Positions 1 to 10,833 of a stretch of DNA of 64,000 nucleotides are shown here, one piece after another. The DNA is from JACCZX01 sp963824935. Lineage in GTDB: Bacteria > Pseudomonadota > Gammaproteobacteria > Burkholderiales > Burkholderiaceae_F. The notes below the pieces were generated by a model. That model was not told the origin of the DNA, did not search any database, and saw only the letters and a list, made by a program, of their open reading frames with translations. Every line of letters starts with the position of its first letter. Position 1 is the first letter of the stretch. The stretch lies in assembly GCA_963824935.1 (NCBI GenBank), contig CAWGRF010000009.1, positions 167,187 to 231,186 on the forward strand. The letters are read 5' to 3'. Both the position numbers and the translations under genes were made by a program.

Positions 1-939
1 TGGGGCGATGGCAAGGCGCGCGCGCACGGGCTGGCGGACGTCGATCGCAATACGCCGATGCTGGCGAATCTCCGGCTCCCAAGATGGTTTGGTTGGAGTG
101 GGGCCAGCGACAGCCTGTGGATGGCCAGCCTGCGGCCGATCCTCGACTCACGCGAACTCGACTCGACCCCGGCACACGTTCGTCATGTGTACGTGCGTGA
201 TCCGGATCTCGCGTGTTGGTACCGGCGTGCGTTTGGCCGAACCGCGGACGATCCTCGGGACAACGACACAACAGTGCTCGTCAACAGCGGCAAAGCACTC
301 GCTGCGTTCCAGGAAACGCTCGTCACCGGGCGCACGCCGTTCGATGACTACCGCGATGCGCTCGCGCGTGGCGATCGCCTAGCGGCGGCGAAGTATCCGG
401 ACTCCGCCGCGCGTGGGCTGATGATATTCATCGGTCGTGGCAACTGCGTGCTCTGTCACAGCGGCCCGAACTTCAGCAACGCCGAATTTCATTCCACTGG
501 CATTGGCCATTTCACGGCGCGCGGCCGCGCCGACGGAGGGCGGTTCGAAGGCATCGAAGCAGTGACGACCAACGCCTTCAATCTGCTTTCGAAGTTCAAC
601 GACGATGCGTTGCGCGCAAATGCCACGCATACGCGCAACGTGGTGCTCGCACCACGCAACTGGGGCGAGTTCCGCACGCCATCGCTGCGCAACGTAGCCG
701 TGACCGCACCCTACATGCATAACGGTGGACTCGCGACGTTGCGCGATGTGCTCCAGCACTACTCCGAGCTGGATGAAGAACGCCTGCACGCCGACGGCGA
801 AAAGCTGTTGCGTGCGTTAAAGCTTTCGGACGCCGAGACCGAGGACCTGCTCGCCTTCCTCAACACGCTGACCGACAAGCACGGCGCCGATCGGCCGCGG
901 CCAGTGCCGTTGTATGTGGACTGCGACGCCACTTTCTAG
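1..939 (+). CDS. Di-heme cytochrome c peroxidase (MauG/CcpA-like), C-terminal part
   Basis: Reading frame 1 is open from the first base of the window, so the gene starts upstream and about 312 codons of the C-terminal part are visible. The start of the window reads as the conserved RNTP...WFGWSGASDSLW block that follows the first heme domain in MauG-like proteins. The second heme site is CVLCH at 445-459, and a candidate distal methionine lies in MHNGG at 715-729. The family sits in the periplasm and reduces hydrogen peroxide with electrons from small cytochromes, or oxidises protein or organic substrates. The last 80 bases overlap the 3' end of the convergent TIR gene. Family assignment is firm; the exact substrate is not known. 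Confidence 0.88.
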   Translation, partial: WGDGKARAHGLADVDRNTPMLANLRLPRWFGWSGASDSLWMASLRPILDSRELDSTPAHVRHVYVRDPDLACWYRRAFGRTADDPRDNDTTVLVNSGKALAAFQETLVTGRTPFDDYRDALARGDRLAAAKYPDSAARGLMIFIGRGNCVLCHSGPNFSNAEFHSTGIGHFTARGRADGGRFEGIEAVTTNAFNLLSKFNDDALRANATHTRNVVLAPRNWGEFRTPSLRNVAVTAPYMHNGGLATLRDVLQHYSELDEERLHADGEKLLRALKLSDAETEDLLAFLNTLTDKHGADRPRPVPLYVDCDATF

Positions 940-2443
940 CGACCCGCAAACGTTCCGACACACACTGACAGAGCGCACGGACCGCGCAACCTCTCGTAAG
1001 AGGGATGTGATGAACTAGCGGCGGGAAGTGCTCCGCTTCGGCTGACAGCTCGGCCAGCATGCGACGTGTCTGATCGACGATCCGGCCGTCGACCTTGTCG
1101 GCATTCAACTCCCGTAGCAGCGCTTCGAGCTCGGCACGCGCTTGTGCCGTCTGGCCCGCGTTGGCCAGCAGCACAGCGTGCATATAGCGCCACACGGGGA
1201 TGTCGCCGGAACGTATGGCCGACCGCGGATAGAGCCAGTCGAAGGTGGCCAGGTGCGCGTCGGGCGGCAGGATCGCAAGGAAGTTTGAACGATCATCGAT
1301 CGTGAACAGGTACGGGTGGTAGGCCGCGCTCCACAGACGATTCCGAAGCGAATCGGTCATCGCTTCGCCGGCGAACCGCATATCGTTGGCCACGATGACC
1401 GCGTAAGGGACGAACTTCGCACGCGACAGGCTGCCGCCGAATTGCATCGAACGGACGAACTCGCGCTCGCGACCGCTCGCGACCGCCCTCTCGAAGTGCT
1501 GGCGTGCTTCCGCGTCGCGATCGCGAAGCCACAGATGTTGGCCCCACATCGCGTGGGCATAGACATTGTCCGGCTCCTCTTTGACCGACCGCTGGAACTG
1601 CGCCGCAGGGTCACCCGCGGTGGCTCCTTCACGTGTCAACAGATAGTCCGCCCAGCCCAGATGCGCGAAGAGATCCGCCGCGCGCTGCCCGGTCGCGTTG
1701 GGTAGGGCGGCCACCAGCACCGGCTGCACGCGCTTGACGATATCGGCGAAGGTCTGCTCGCCGACGCGCACGCGGATCTCGCGCAGCCAGCGCATGCCGC
1801 AGTGCTCGCGCGCCCGATGCACCGCTGCATCCGACGGATAGCGCGCGACCAGTTCGTCGAAGCGGTTCCACGCCGCTGCATGGGAGCCCGACATGCACAG
1901 CTCCGCGGCTGATGCGGTCTCGCGGGCTGTTTGCTCGTGCTGCGCTCGCTCGGCCACGCGCTGTTGCCACACGTAGGCGAACGCGCCAGCACCCATCGCC
2001 GCGATGACGGTGAGGCCAATCACCGTCAGCAGCAGCGGCCGGAGGCCGCGATTGCCCATCTGAGTGACCGCGGCCAATGTTTCGGCGACCAGCTCACCCT
2101 GCGGTTGCAGCAGAGTAACGGCCTTCAGATAGGGCGGGATCGACGCCATCGGGGTCGGTGCGACGACCACTGGCAACACGCGACCGCGTGGGTGGCGCCA
2201 GCGTTGCTGCGCGAGATTCAGCTCGGCGAGTGCGTAGCTGCCGGTCGCGACCGACTCCGGCGAGACGAGAAAGATGAACACGTCGCAGTCGGCAATCGCT
2301 TCGCGCAACTCGGCGTCGAAAGGCTGGCCCGGTTCGAGTTCGCGGCGGTCGACGAAGCAGTGATGGCCTTCGGCGTCCAGCGCAAGTCGCAACCGCTCGC
2401 ACAGGTCTCGGTACTTCGACGAATATGAGATGAAGATGTCCAT
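860..2443 (-). CDS. TIR domain - transmembrane - TPR-like protein
   Basis: The ATG at 2443 (MDIFISYSS) puts the TIR box at the N-terminus; an in-frame start 39 bases upstream is less likely. The TIR domain covers residues 1-110, with FISYSS at the start and the putative NADase glutamate at E74 (ALAELNL). A single membrane segment lies at about residues 134-157. Residues 165-470 are alpha-helical, with TPR-like periodicity (for example ARQHFERAV, AQARAELEALL). The protein would be anchored with the TIR domain in the cytoplasm. It is divergent from the cyclase gene at 2521. The arginine- and cysteine-rich C-terminal tail runs antisense into the peroxidase gene, so the true stop may be earlier if an indel is present. 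Related architectures occur in bacterial signalling or defence proteins; the role is inferred. Confidence 0.8.
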   Translation of the reverse strand: MDIFISYSSKYRDLCERLRLALDAEGHHCFVDRRELEPGQPFDAELREAIADCDVFIFLVSPESVATGSYALAELNLAQQRWRHPRGRVLPVVVAPTPMASIPPYLKAVTLLQPQGELVAETLAAVTQMGNRGLRPLLLTVIGLTVIAAMGAGAFAYVWQQRVAERAQHEQTARETASAAELCMSGSHAAAWNRFDELVARYPSDAAVHRAREHCGMRWLREIRVRVGEQTFADIVKRVQPVLVAALPNATGQRAADLFAHLGWADYLLTREGATAGDPAAQFQRSVKEEPDNVYAHAMWGQHLWLRDRDAEARQHFERAVASGREREFVRSMQFGGSLSRAKFVPYAVIVANDMRFAGEAMTDSLRNRLWSAAYHPYLFTIDDRSNFLAILPPDAHLATFDWLYPRSAIRSGDIPVWRYMHAVLLANAGQTAQARAELEALLRELNADKVDGRIVDQTRRMLAELSAEAEHFPPLVHHIPLTRGCAVRALCQCVSERLRVARKWRRSPHTTALAAADRRRACRSAC

Positions 2444-2520
2444 CGGCCAGCGCTCGATAGTAAAACGCGAGCCGATATTCAACTTACCGATGACAAACTA
2501 TCCTACGGTATAGGGTGAAT
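2444..2520. promoter_or_regulatory. Divergent intergenic region between TIR gene and cyclase gene
   Basis: These 77 bases separate the two divergent starts and must hold both promoters. The segment TATCCTACGGTATAGGG just before the cyclase start could contain a -10-like TATAGG element, but I see no well-spaced -35 partner. The assignment rests on gene arrangement only. Confidence 0.4.
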
Positions 2521-5500
2521 ATGATCTGCGCGAACTGTAGGATGGTTATGGCGCCGGGCGCTGACATCTGCGGTGCCTGCGGGAAACCGGCAGCCGGCAC
2601 CGGCGTTGCGCCGACCCACAAGCACGAATCGCCGGAACCCGAGCGCCGGCAACTGACCGTCATGTTTTGCGATCTGGTGGGGTCAACGGCGCTGGCGCAA
2701 CAACTCGACCTCGAGGATCTGCGCGACGTCATCCGCGACTTTCAGGAACGCACAAGAGAGGTCCTTGTTCGCTATGAAGGCGTTGTCGCCCGCTACGAGG
2801 GCGATGGCGTGCTTGCGTATTTCGGTTACCCGGAGGCGCATGAAGACGACGCGGTCCGCGCGATTCATGCCGGTCTCGGCATCATCGAGGCGCTTGCTTC
2901 GAACAACTCAAAAACGGCGTTGCTCAAGCGGCGCCTGCGCGTGCGGATCGGAATTGCAACGGGACTTGTGGTCGTGGGCGACGTGGTCGGGAGAGGGATC
3001 GTCCCAGCAGTACGTCGCATTGGGAGAGACGCCGAACCTGGCGGCCCGCCTGCAGGCGCGCGCCAAGGCGAACACCGTCGTAGTTGCGCAAACCACGCGC
3101 GACCTGGCCGGCGGTTACTTCGATTTCGTCGTCGATAGCACGCGCCGACTCAAGGGCTTTTCGGAGCCGATCGTCGCCTGGCGTGTGCTGCGGGCAAGCG
3201 ATTCGGAGACGCGCTTCGGCGGAGCGCATAGCGAGCGCTTAACACCGCTGATCGGGCGCGAACGCGAGGTCGCGCTCTTGATGGAGTTCTGGCGAAGCGC
3301 GCGCCGATCCCGAGGCCGGGTTGTGGTTCTGTGCGGTGAAGCCGGTATCGGCAAGTCTCGCATCGCTGAAAGCCTGGGAGAGCGCATCGCTGGCGAGGCG
3401 CAGACACTGCGCTACCAGTGCTCGCCGTTTCGCGCGAACAGCGCGCTTTATCCCTTCATTCAACAACTCGAACGCGCGGCTGATTTTCGTCGTAACGACT
3501 CGGCAAGTCGGAAGTGGAAAAAGCTCGAAGCGCTGCTCGCGCCGGAGCCGCGCGACACCGTCGCGCTGTTCGCGGCGTTGCTGTCGCTGCCGCCCAGCGA
3601 GCGCCACCCCGCACTGGCCCTCAGCGCGCAACAGCAAAAGGAGAAGACGCTAGCGGCGTTGCTGGCGCGGCTGCGAGGTTTTGCGAAGCGCGGTCCGGTC
3701 TTCCTGCTGTTCGAAGATGCGCACTGGATCGACCCCACGTCGATCGAGCTCCTTGCCTTGGGCGTGCGGCACGTGAGCGACGCGCCCGTTCTAGCCGTGA
3801 TCACGACGCGTGACGTTGGCGCACATGCGTGGCTCGGAGAGTCGGGTACGAGCGTGATTGAGCTGGAGAGGCTCGATCGCAACCAGACTCTGACCATGGT
3901 CGACGGAGTGCTCACCGGGCGCCCGCTGCCACCGGCGCTGATCGACGAGATCGTCGACCGAACCGATGGTGTGCCATTGTTCATCGAAGAACTGACGAAG
4001 ACGCTGATTACTGCGGATCTGGCTGAGAATCGCGGCAGCGCGGCGACGATACTCGGCTCGCATATCCCGTCGACGCTTCATGATTCGTTGATGGCACGGC
4101 TGGACAGGCTGGGCTCAGCCAAAGAAGTCGCGCAGATCGGCGCGGTGATCGGGCGCGAATTCTCGCGCGATCTCATCGGCGCGCTTTCACCGCTTGATTC
4201 GATCGAACTTGACCTCGCATTGACAACGCTCACGGCGTCCGGATTGGCATTTGAGCGCGGCCCGCAGCCGGCGACATCGTTCCAATTCAAGCATGCGTTG
4301 CTGCAGGATGCCGCGTATGCCAGTCTGTTGCGAAGCAAGAGGCAGGAGTTGCACTGGCGTATCGGGCAAGCCCTTGAGGCGAAATACCCGGAACGCGTTC
4401 GGGTGGAACCGGAAGTGGTGGCGCACCACTACACGCAGGCGGGTCGAGCACTCGAGGCCGCCGGATACTGGGCCGCGGCGGCGCATCGCTCGCTTGACCG
4501 CTCGGCAAATGTGGAAGCGTTGGGGCACGCTTCCAAAGGCCTCGAGCTTCTCGGCAGCATTGTGCAAACGCCGCAGCGAGACCGTCTGGAGCTCGATCTC
4601 GAAATCGTTCGCGGCACTGCATATCGTGCCGTTAAGGGATTCGCCTCCTCGGAGGTGGAGCGCAGCTTTGCACGCGCGAGCGCGATATGCATGCGGCTCG
4701 ACGACATTCCGCGGCTGATCGACGCACGCAGGGGCCTTTTTTCCTGTTATTACGCACGCGGTGCGCTTGCGTTAGCGCGAGAGCAGGGCAACGAAGTGAG
4801 TGCCGCGGGTCAGAAGACGGGCGATGCGGGCTCCCGAATGCTCGGACATTGGATGCTCGGCTGCGTCATGTTTTGGCAGGGCGAATACGCGACCGCACGG
4901 CGCGAACTCGAGGAGGCCATTGCACTCTACGATCCAAACGTGCAACGTGCCAACGAGCTTGCGCTGCAAATCGACCCCGGCGCCAACGCGCTGCTACACC
5001 TTTCCTGGCTCCTGTGGATACTCGGATACCCCGAGCAGGCGCTGCGCAACAGCGAAAAGGCCATCGCGACCGCACGGCAATTGGGTCAGCCGATGGCCCT
5101 TTCGCTTGCGCTGTTCTTCGCCGCCGCCACGCGTGCGAGCACCGGCGACCATCGGGTCGTGCGGGTATTGCTGGACGAGCTGATCGCACTTACCGACGCG
5201 CATGATCTGGGCTACATGGGCAGTTGCGCGCGGGTGTTGGAAGCGCAGCAATTGATTGCGCAGGACCGCGGCGAGGCCGGCATCAAGCTTATTGAGCGCG
5301 CGTTCGCCGAGTTCCGCGACCAGGAAGCCGGGGTCGGACTCCCATGGGCAATGGCAATCTTGGCCGAAGGGTACGTACGGCTCAGCCGGCCGAAGGAGGG
5401 GCTTGCCGTGTTGACAGCGGCCCGCGTGACCGCAGCACGCAACGGCGAATGCCATTGGCTGCCCGAACTTTATCGCCTGCACGGCGAACTGCTTCTGCTG

Positions 5501-5764
5501 CCATCGGGCCGAGACGAAAGTGCGGCCGAAGCTTGTTTCCGCGACGCGATCAGTCTTTCACGCGGACAAGCGGCGAAAGCACTCGAACTGCGCGCCGCAA
5601 CGAGCCTCGCTCGCCTTCTTGCTGGCCGTGACGTGACGACAGACGCGCACCGCTTGCTGACGGAAGCCTATCAATCGTTTGACGAGGGCTTCGACACCGC
5701 CGACCTTCGGGCTGCCGCGAATCTGCTCCAAGACAGCAAGTTGATGCAACCGTCGGCTGCGTGA
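2521..5764 (+). CDS. Class III adenylate/guanylate cyclase - STAND ATPase - TPR protein (frameshifted)
   Basis: About 1080 residues once one frameshift is bridged. The ATG at 2521 is preferred; a GTG at 2515 is in frame. An N-terminal zinc-ribbon-like CANC...CGAC pair is followed by a class III cyclase domain (VMFCDLVGST and YEGDGVLAYFG hold metal-binding aspartates), then an AAA/STAND ATPase (Walker A GEAGIGKS; Walker B-like VFLLFEDAHW) and a long TPR-rich C-terminus. This is a well-known family of large cyclase-ATPase fusions. The frame breaks inside the cyclase domain at the GGG of 2989-2991: removing one G gives GDVVGEGSSQQY, which continues into ALGETPNLAARL. The downstream frame is intact for another 900 residues, so an inserted base in the sequence is more likely than a dead gene. 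It lies 10 bases upstream of the oxidoreductase gene and probably forms an operon with it. Confidence 0.85.
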
Positions 5765-5774
5765 GCGATTGAGC

Positions 5775-7130
5775 ATGTCGAAAATCGCGTTCGACAGCCC
5801 GTACACAATCAAGAACGTTTGGTTCAAGAATCGGATCCTTCGCTCATCGGTCGGGGGACGCGCCTCGAACTACGATGGAACAGTCACCGACGTCTGGAAG
5901 AACTTCGAGAAGCGGTTTGCGGACGGGAACGTCGGCGGAATTATCTCGACCACCTTTCATGTCAACAAGGATCGGGTCTCGCCGCTGCAATATCCGTCGA
6001 TAGCGGAACAGAAGTATGTGCCGTATCTCCGGAAGTACATCGCGGGCATCAAGCGTGACCGGCCGGACTGCAGGTATCTCATTCAGATTGGTGATCCCGG
6101 TTATTCAACCTACACGAGTCTCTTCGCGGAACATCAGGATGCCAAGTCGTCGGCCGCGGGGTTCGATCTCGCCTTTGGGTACAGCAACCGGCGAGTGCAT
6201 ATGTCGGTCGCGGAGATCGAGCGCGCAATCGCCGACTATGCAGATGCAGGCGAACGAGTCCGCGCTTCCGGGGCCGACGGACTTGAGATCACGGCCACTA
6301 AAGGCTATCTGATCCATCAATTTCTCAATCCCGCTATCAACCGCAGAACAGACGAATGGGGTGGCGATCCGGACCGGCGCTTTCTCTTCCTGAAGAAAAC
6401 GGTCGACGCTGTACGCGCCCGCGTTGGCGCTGACTACCTTGTCGGCATTCGGCTCTCGGCGGCCGACTTCAACTACAGCCCGCTTCAGCTTTCGCTCTTT
6501 CGCTTCCCCTGGGCCGCTCGCTGGCGCGAACAATGGTTCGGCAACAACGAAGCGCAGATGCTGGAGTACGCGCACCGCCTGCGCGAAAAGATCGATTACC
6601 TGCACGTCGTATCCGGCTATGGATTTCCAAACCCTCGCGATACGCCGGGTGCTTTTCCGACGGACGAGATAAAGATATTTTTCAATTCCACTCGGCATTT
6701 GAGCCGCAAGGCAGCCGCACGCGCAACGCTGCTGAATACTCTGCCGAATGGTTTCGCGCACTGGCTCATGAATCGGGGCTGGAAGTATCGACCTGGCATT
6801 AACGTGGAATTTTCGCGTCGATTCAAGAAGGACGTGGGCCTGCCGGTGATTGTTAACGGCGGCTTTCAAGAGAAAACCCTGATTGAGGAGGCGTTGAACT
6901 CGGACAGCTGCGACATGGTGTCGATGGCGCGCGCACTTATCGCCAACCCGAATCTCATCGAGCAGTTCAGCCAAGGCAAGGATGCGCCGGACAGGCCCTG
7001 CACATACTGCAACAAATGCGTCGGCCGGACTCCGACGAGCCCGCTTGGCTGCTATGACCTCAGCAGGTTTCCCTCGCAAAGGGCGATGCTGGACCAGATC
7101 ATGGAGTGGAACCGCCCTGATCCCGCTTGA
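5775..7130 (+). CDS. NADH:flavin oxidoreductase / Old Yellow Enzyme family protein
   Basis: 451 residues from the ATG at 5775 (MSKIAFDSP); a TTG at 5769 is also in frame. The OYE TIM-barrel signature is clear: KNRILRSSVGGR near the N-terminus, then GYLIHQFLNP...RTDEWGGD around residues 175-195, and VIVNGGF with SMARALIANP near the C-terminus, as in FMN-binding OYEs. A C-terminal cysteine set (CTYCNKC with another C about 11 residues later) resembles the iron-sulfur motif of the 2,4-dienoyl-CoA reductase branch but is spaced differently. It likely reduces an activated alkene with NAD(P)H in the cytoplasm. It starts 10 bases after the cyclase-ATPase gene. Substrate unknown. Confidence 0.88.
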   Translation: MSKIAFDSPYTIKNVWFKNRILRSSVGGRASNYDGTVTDVWKNFEKRFADGNVGGIISTTFHVNKDRVSPLQYPSIAEQKYVPYLRKYIAGIKRDRPDCRYLIQIGDPGYSTYTSLFAEHQDAKSSAAGFDLAFGYSNRRVHMSVAEIERAIADYADAGERVRASGADGLEITATKGYLIHQFLNPAINRRTDEWGGDPDRRFLFLKKTVDAVRARVGADYLVGIRLSAADFNYSPLQLSLFRFPWAARWREQWFGNNEAQMLEYAHRLREKIDYLHVVSGYGFPNPRDTPGAFPTDEIKIFFNSTRHLSRKAAARATLLNTLPNGFAHWLMNRGWKYRPGINVEFSRRFKKDVGLPVIVNGGFQEKTLIEEALNSDSCDMVSMARALIANPNLIEQFSQGKDAPDRPCTYCNKCVGRTPTSPLGCYDLSRFPSQRAMLDQIMEWNRPDPA

Positions 7131-7167
7131 TGCGCTTCAACGACCTCAAATAGAGGGCGAGTTTCAA

Positions 7168-7404
7168 ATGACGAAGCTGACGCAGGTGCTCTTCTTCAAG
7201 TTTGCGTCCAGCTCGACGAGCCTGCGCTACTCGGCCGGGAGGGCCACGATCTATGAGGCCACTCTCCGGGAACAGCGGGTTGCGATTACCGCGCGACTGG
7301 CCGCGTACCGGTCGGCATATGTGGGCCAGGTGAAATTCCCGCCGCCGCCAGCACGTGCCGTGGCCCGAGCTCGCGCAAAGAGCGTCGCTATCAGCAGCCT
7401 CTGA
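7168..7404 (+). CDS. Small hypothetical protein (78 aa)
   Basis: An ATG at 7168 lies a few bases after a purine-rich GAGGGCGA and opens 78 codons beginning MTKLTQVLFFKFA. No family recognised. The start is hydrophobic and the C-terminus is basic and alanine-rich. It follows the OYE gene by 37 bases. It may be a genuine small gene or chance coding potential in GC-rich DNA. The next 230 bases, to 7637, show nothing I can support. Confidence 0.3.
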   Translation: MTKLTQVLFFKFASSSTSLRYSAGRATIYEATLREQRVAITARLAAYRSAYVGQVKFPPPPARAVARARAKSVAISSL

Positions 7405-7637
7405 CCGATCTCGACGCGTTACCCTCTCGCTCAAAATTTCAGCATGGGAGAAATCGCTTCTGGCCAAGCGCATGCTCGCCCATTGGAGCAGCATCCGACT
7501 TCTGCCAAGTTCAAATTTGTGGCGCAACCGAATATTCGCATCTCGCCCCGTCGACTAGTCATGTTTACGGCGCAGGGCGATGCTGACAGAATCAGGCAGC
7601 AGCAAACTTCCTGCGACGCGCATTGCGAGGAGCCTCG

Positions 7638-7943
7638 ATGATCGGATCCATCAGACAGATCGTGGCTGATGCCGCGAACCGCGGCGCGAAGTACGAGGAA
7701 CTAGCGGCGGCGCTTACCGCCCAATTTGCCGACAACGTCTTGCAATCGCCCGGCCTTCGCGCGCAGCCGGAAGTGCGCGCCCTCGCGTTGTTCGGCGCGA
7801 GCGTGCGTGCCGACGCTGCTCCAGCAGAAGCGACTCCAGGCGCGGCGGCTCTCGCTCCATCGGAAAGTCGCGACCTTCGGCGGCGCATCGACGCTATCGA
7901 CGCCAAGCTCGACGCGCTGACGCGCAAGCTGGACGCTCTATAG
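7638..7943 (+). CDS. Small hypothetical protein with C-terminal coiled coil, first gene of protease operon
   Basis: 101 residues from the ATG at 7638, preceded by GAGGAGCC. The N-terminal half is helical (MIGSIRQIVADAA). The middle is alanine/proline-rich. The last 25 residues form a heptad-like coiled coil (LRRRIDAIDAKLDALTRKL). It starts 22 bases upstream of the metallopeptidase gene and shares its strand, so it is probably co-transcribed with the three proteases. It could be an adaptor or oligomerisation protein for them; that is inference, and no family name is recognised. Confidence 0.6.
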   Translation: MIGSIRQIVADAANRGAKYEELAAALTAQFADNVLQSPGLRAQPEVRALALFGASVRADAAPAEATPGAAALAPSESRDLRRRIDAIDAKLDALTRKLDAL

Positions 7944-7964
7944 TCGCCAAAGCGGAGCGGCATC

Positions 7965-9795
7965 GTGCCTATCGGCTTCGAACTCGGCGAGCGGGTACTG
8001 ATTCCCGCGTTATCGCCTGCGTTGGAGCCCAAGCCTGGAGACCCCTCGAGCCGACCGCTCTGGATTTACGCGAGCGATCCGGCCTCTGTCGGATTGCGTC
8101 AGCCGGTGATCAAGGTGGATGTGCCGTATGAACCGGTTGAGCCGGGACCCGTGGGCGCGCTGTTCAAAGTGAGCCCGGGCGCACTGCCGCCGGAGCTTGT
8201 CGCGTTGCTCGATTGGGGCGAAGACAGGATGAAGAAGTACACGCCGCTTGACCTTGAAAATCGCCTGATGCTCGTGCAGGGTGGGTTGCTGCCGACAACC
8301 GGCGATCCGCGCTTCGCCGGGCAGATGGTGTACGCGGTGTGCCAGCAAGTCTGGCGGGCTTTCGCCCGCGCGCTCGGTCGCAATCCGACCTGGGGGCCGT
8401 GGATCGTAAAGCGGGAGCGCAACCAGCGGCAACTGCTGATCAAACCGTTTTCTTCGCTGGAGGCAAACGCCTATTACGACCGCAACGACGGCTCGATCGG
8501 TTTCGGCTATTTCTCGGCTTTTCAGACAGACTCGGAATACGTGCTGCCGGAAGGGACGATCTTCGCCGCGTTGTCGCGGGACGTGATCGCGCATGAAATG
8601 ACGCACGCGCTGCTGGACGGCATGCGCGCCGAGTTCATGCGCGATACGCATCCCGATGTGCGAGCGTTTCATGAAGCGTTCGCCGATATCGTCGCGCTGT
8701 TGCACAACTTCGCGCAACAGCACTTGGTCGAACAGGCGCTGGAGGAGAATGGCGACCTCAACGCCGATTCGCTACTGAGTCTTGGGCGTCAAATGGGCGA
8801 AGCGACCAACGGCAGCTCCGGCGGGGCAATGCGGCGCGCACTGATGAGCGACGAACGTCGCGACAAACCGATCGCCAAGGAGCGCCGCTACGTCGAAGAT
8901 CAAGCGGCAAGAGGAGCACGAGCGCGGATCGATCCTGGTGGCCGCCGTCTTCGAAGCGTTTCTTGATGCCTATGAGTCGCGCGCCAAGCTGCTGTTTCGC
9001 CTCGCCCGCGGCGGCGGTATGGACAAGACGAGCGTGCTCCCGCCTGCGCTGACGCAATTGCTTGCGAAGGAGGTGAAAAAGCTCGCCGATCAGTTTCTCA
9101 ACATCTGCATCCGTGCGATCGACTATTGCCCGCCGGTCGACATTCGCTTCGGCGAGTACCTGCGCGCGATGCTGACTGCGGATTTCGACGTTGTGCCGAA
9201 CGACGGACACGGCTATCGAGACAAACTCATCAAGTCCTTTCGCCGGCGCAACATCAAGATCGACCACGTGCTCGATCTGTCGCAAGATTCGTTGCGCTGG
9301 GGCAGTCCGGAGCCGCCGCCGCTGGCGCCGATCACCGGGCTGCGCTTCCGCGATCTGAAGTGGGACGACGATTCACTGCGGCAGGCGGGAAAGAACGAAC
9401 TCAAGCGGCGCGCGCAGGCGCTGGGCGAGCACGTTACGCGCGATGCGGCCAGTTTGGAGCACTATGGGCTGCACATGCCGGGCGGCGAGTACGGCCCGAT
9501 CACCGTGCAATCGATCCGCCTCCTTTACCGCGTCGACGCCGGCGGCTTCGGCCGCAATGACTTGATCGCCGAGGTCACGCAGACGCGCACCAAGGACAAG
9601 AGCGAGTTCGTCGGTGGCGCAACCCTCATCATCGGCGCCGATGGCAAGCTGCGCTACACAGTGCGCAAACGCGTCGACGACATCAAGCGGCGCAAACGTG
9701 AGCTCGAGTACACCGGTCCGGGCGGCGCACAGCCATTGGACTTCCGGCAACTGCACCTTCTTCCGCCCCGCCCGCGGTCCCGCGCACGGCGCTAG
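7965..9795 (+). CDS. HExxH zinc metallopeptidase, thermolysin-like gluzincin (frameshifted)
   Basis: About 609 residues after bridging one frameshift. The start ATG or GTG cluster at 7965 gives MPIGFELGERV. The zinc site is HEMTH at residues 210-214, followed about 22 residues later by HEAFAD (glutamate at 237), the HExxH-E arrangement of gluzincins such as thermolysin. No signal peptide is visible. The frame changes around 8902-8911; the next frame continues with ERGSILVAAVFEAFLDAY, a helix typical of this family, and runs to 9795. A single extra base explains it. It belongs to an operon with two trypsin-fold proteases (24 and 25-base gaps). Substrate unknown; intracellular action is suggested by the lack of a signal. 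Confidence 0.78.
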
Positions 9796-9818
9796 GGCAA
9801 CTCACCGAGGAGACCATA

Positions 9819-10808
9819 ATGGCAGGCGATACGATTGGACAAGCCAGCGATAGCGACACCGTTCTTGCGGCGATCGAGTACGCGCAAGAGCAGGCCGGCA
9901 AGAGCAACAAGGAATTCGTCCGCGCGCTGCTGCGGCAAGTCCATGGCGAGGGCCTAGGCCGGCGCAGCGTCGCCGGGGCGCGCAGCGTCATCCCCATTGC
10001 GCCGGCTGCTACCGCCGTCCGAAGCTTCAAGATCTTCGAGGACCCTCGCTACCTCGCCAACGCGCGCGCGCTGGCGCAACGCTCACAGGGCCGCACCCGT
10101 GTCATAGGCGGCGCACGAGTCCCCGCCACCGAATTCCTCGACTGCGTGGCCGTCGGCAACGACAGCCAGTGGGGTTGCACGGGTACGCTGATCGCGCCGA
10201 AGGTTGTACTTACCGCCGGGCATTGTGCCGACTTCGCGACCCGGATTTTCGTGGGTAGCGACGTCACGCAACCCGGCAACATCGTGAAGGTCAAGCGTCG
10301 GGTGCGGCATCCGCAGTATCACCAGGGGAAACGCAACGATTTGATGGTGCTGATCCTGGAGCAGAAGGTCGAAGGCGTGGCGCCGCGGCGATTCGCGCGC
10401 AAGGCGAAGATCGACGCGGCGGGCGATGGGCGGGTGATGGGTTTCGGCAACACCGACGCCACCGGCTCCTTCGGGTACGGACAAAAGCGTTTCGTCGATG
10501 TGCCGATCGCTTCGCCCGATTGTCGCGGCCAGATCGGCGGCGAAGACGACAACGTCACCTACGGCTGCGACGTCGGCCTCGAACTCGTGGCAGGCCGCCC
10601 GCTGCTCGCTCGCGACAGTTGCACCGGGGACAGCGGTGGCCCGTTTTACACGCAGTCCGGCAATCAATGGTTGCTGGCGGCAGCGACCTCGCGCGCCACC
10701 GACAGTTCGATGAGCAATTGCGGGGATGGCGGCGTCTATGTGCGGGTGGATCGCTACCGAGCATGGATCGATGCGATTCCCGGCGTGACGTTGCCGGCGT
10801 CGGTTTGA
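9819..10808 (+). CDS. Trypsin-like serine protease (S1 family)
   Basis: 329 residues from the ATG at 9819, behind GAGGAGACC. The S1 catalytic triad is complete: H135 in LTAGHC, D174 in RNDLMVL and S272 in CTGDSGGP. A mature-enzyme start of the IIGG type may be VIGG at residues 95-98, so residues 1-94 would form a pro-region; it carries no obvious secretion signal. That resembles cytoplasmic bacterial S1 proteases found next to immune-type regulators. It is the third gene of the operon with the metallopeptidase and the V8-like protease. Confidence 0.88.
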   Translation: MAGDTIGQASDSDTVLAAIEYAQEQAGKSNKEFVRALLRQVHGEGLGRRSVAGARSVIPIAPAATAVRSFKIFEDPRYLANARALAQRSQGRTRVIGGARVPATEFLDCVAVGNDSQWGCTGTLIAPKVVLTAGHCADFATRIFVGSDVTQPGNIVKVKRRVRHPQYHQGKRNDLMVLILEQKVEGVAPRRFARKAKIDAAGDGRVMGFGNTDATGSFGYGQKRFVDVPIASPDCRGQIGGEDDNVTYGCDVGLELVAGRPLLARDSCTGDSGGPFYTQSGNQWLLAAATSRATDSSMSNCGDGGVYVRVDRYRAWIDAIPGVTLPASV

Positions 10809-10833
10809 CCTTGCTTTGGTAGAGGAGACGGGA

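Noticed and set aside
2468..2481. 14-base identity with 12112-12125 upstream of the cytochrome operon
   Set aside because: In 64 kb several chance pairs of this length are expected, and the match does not extend.
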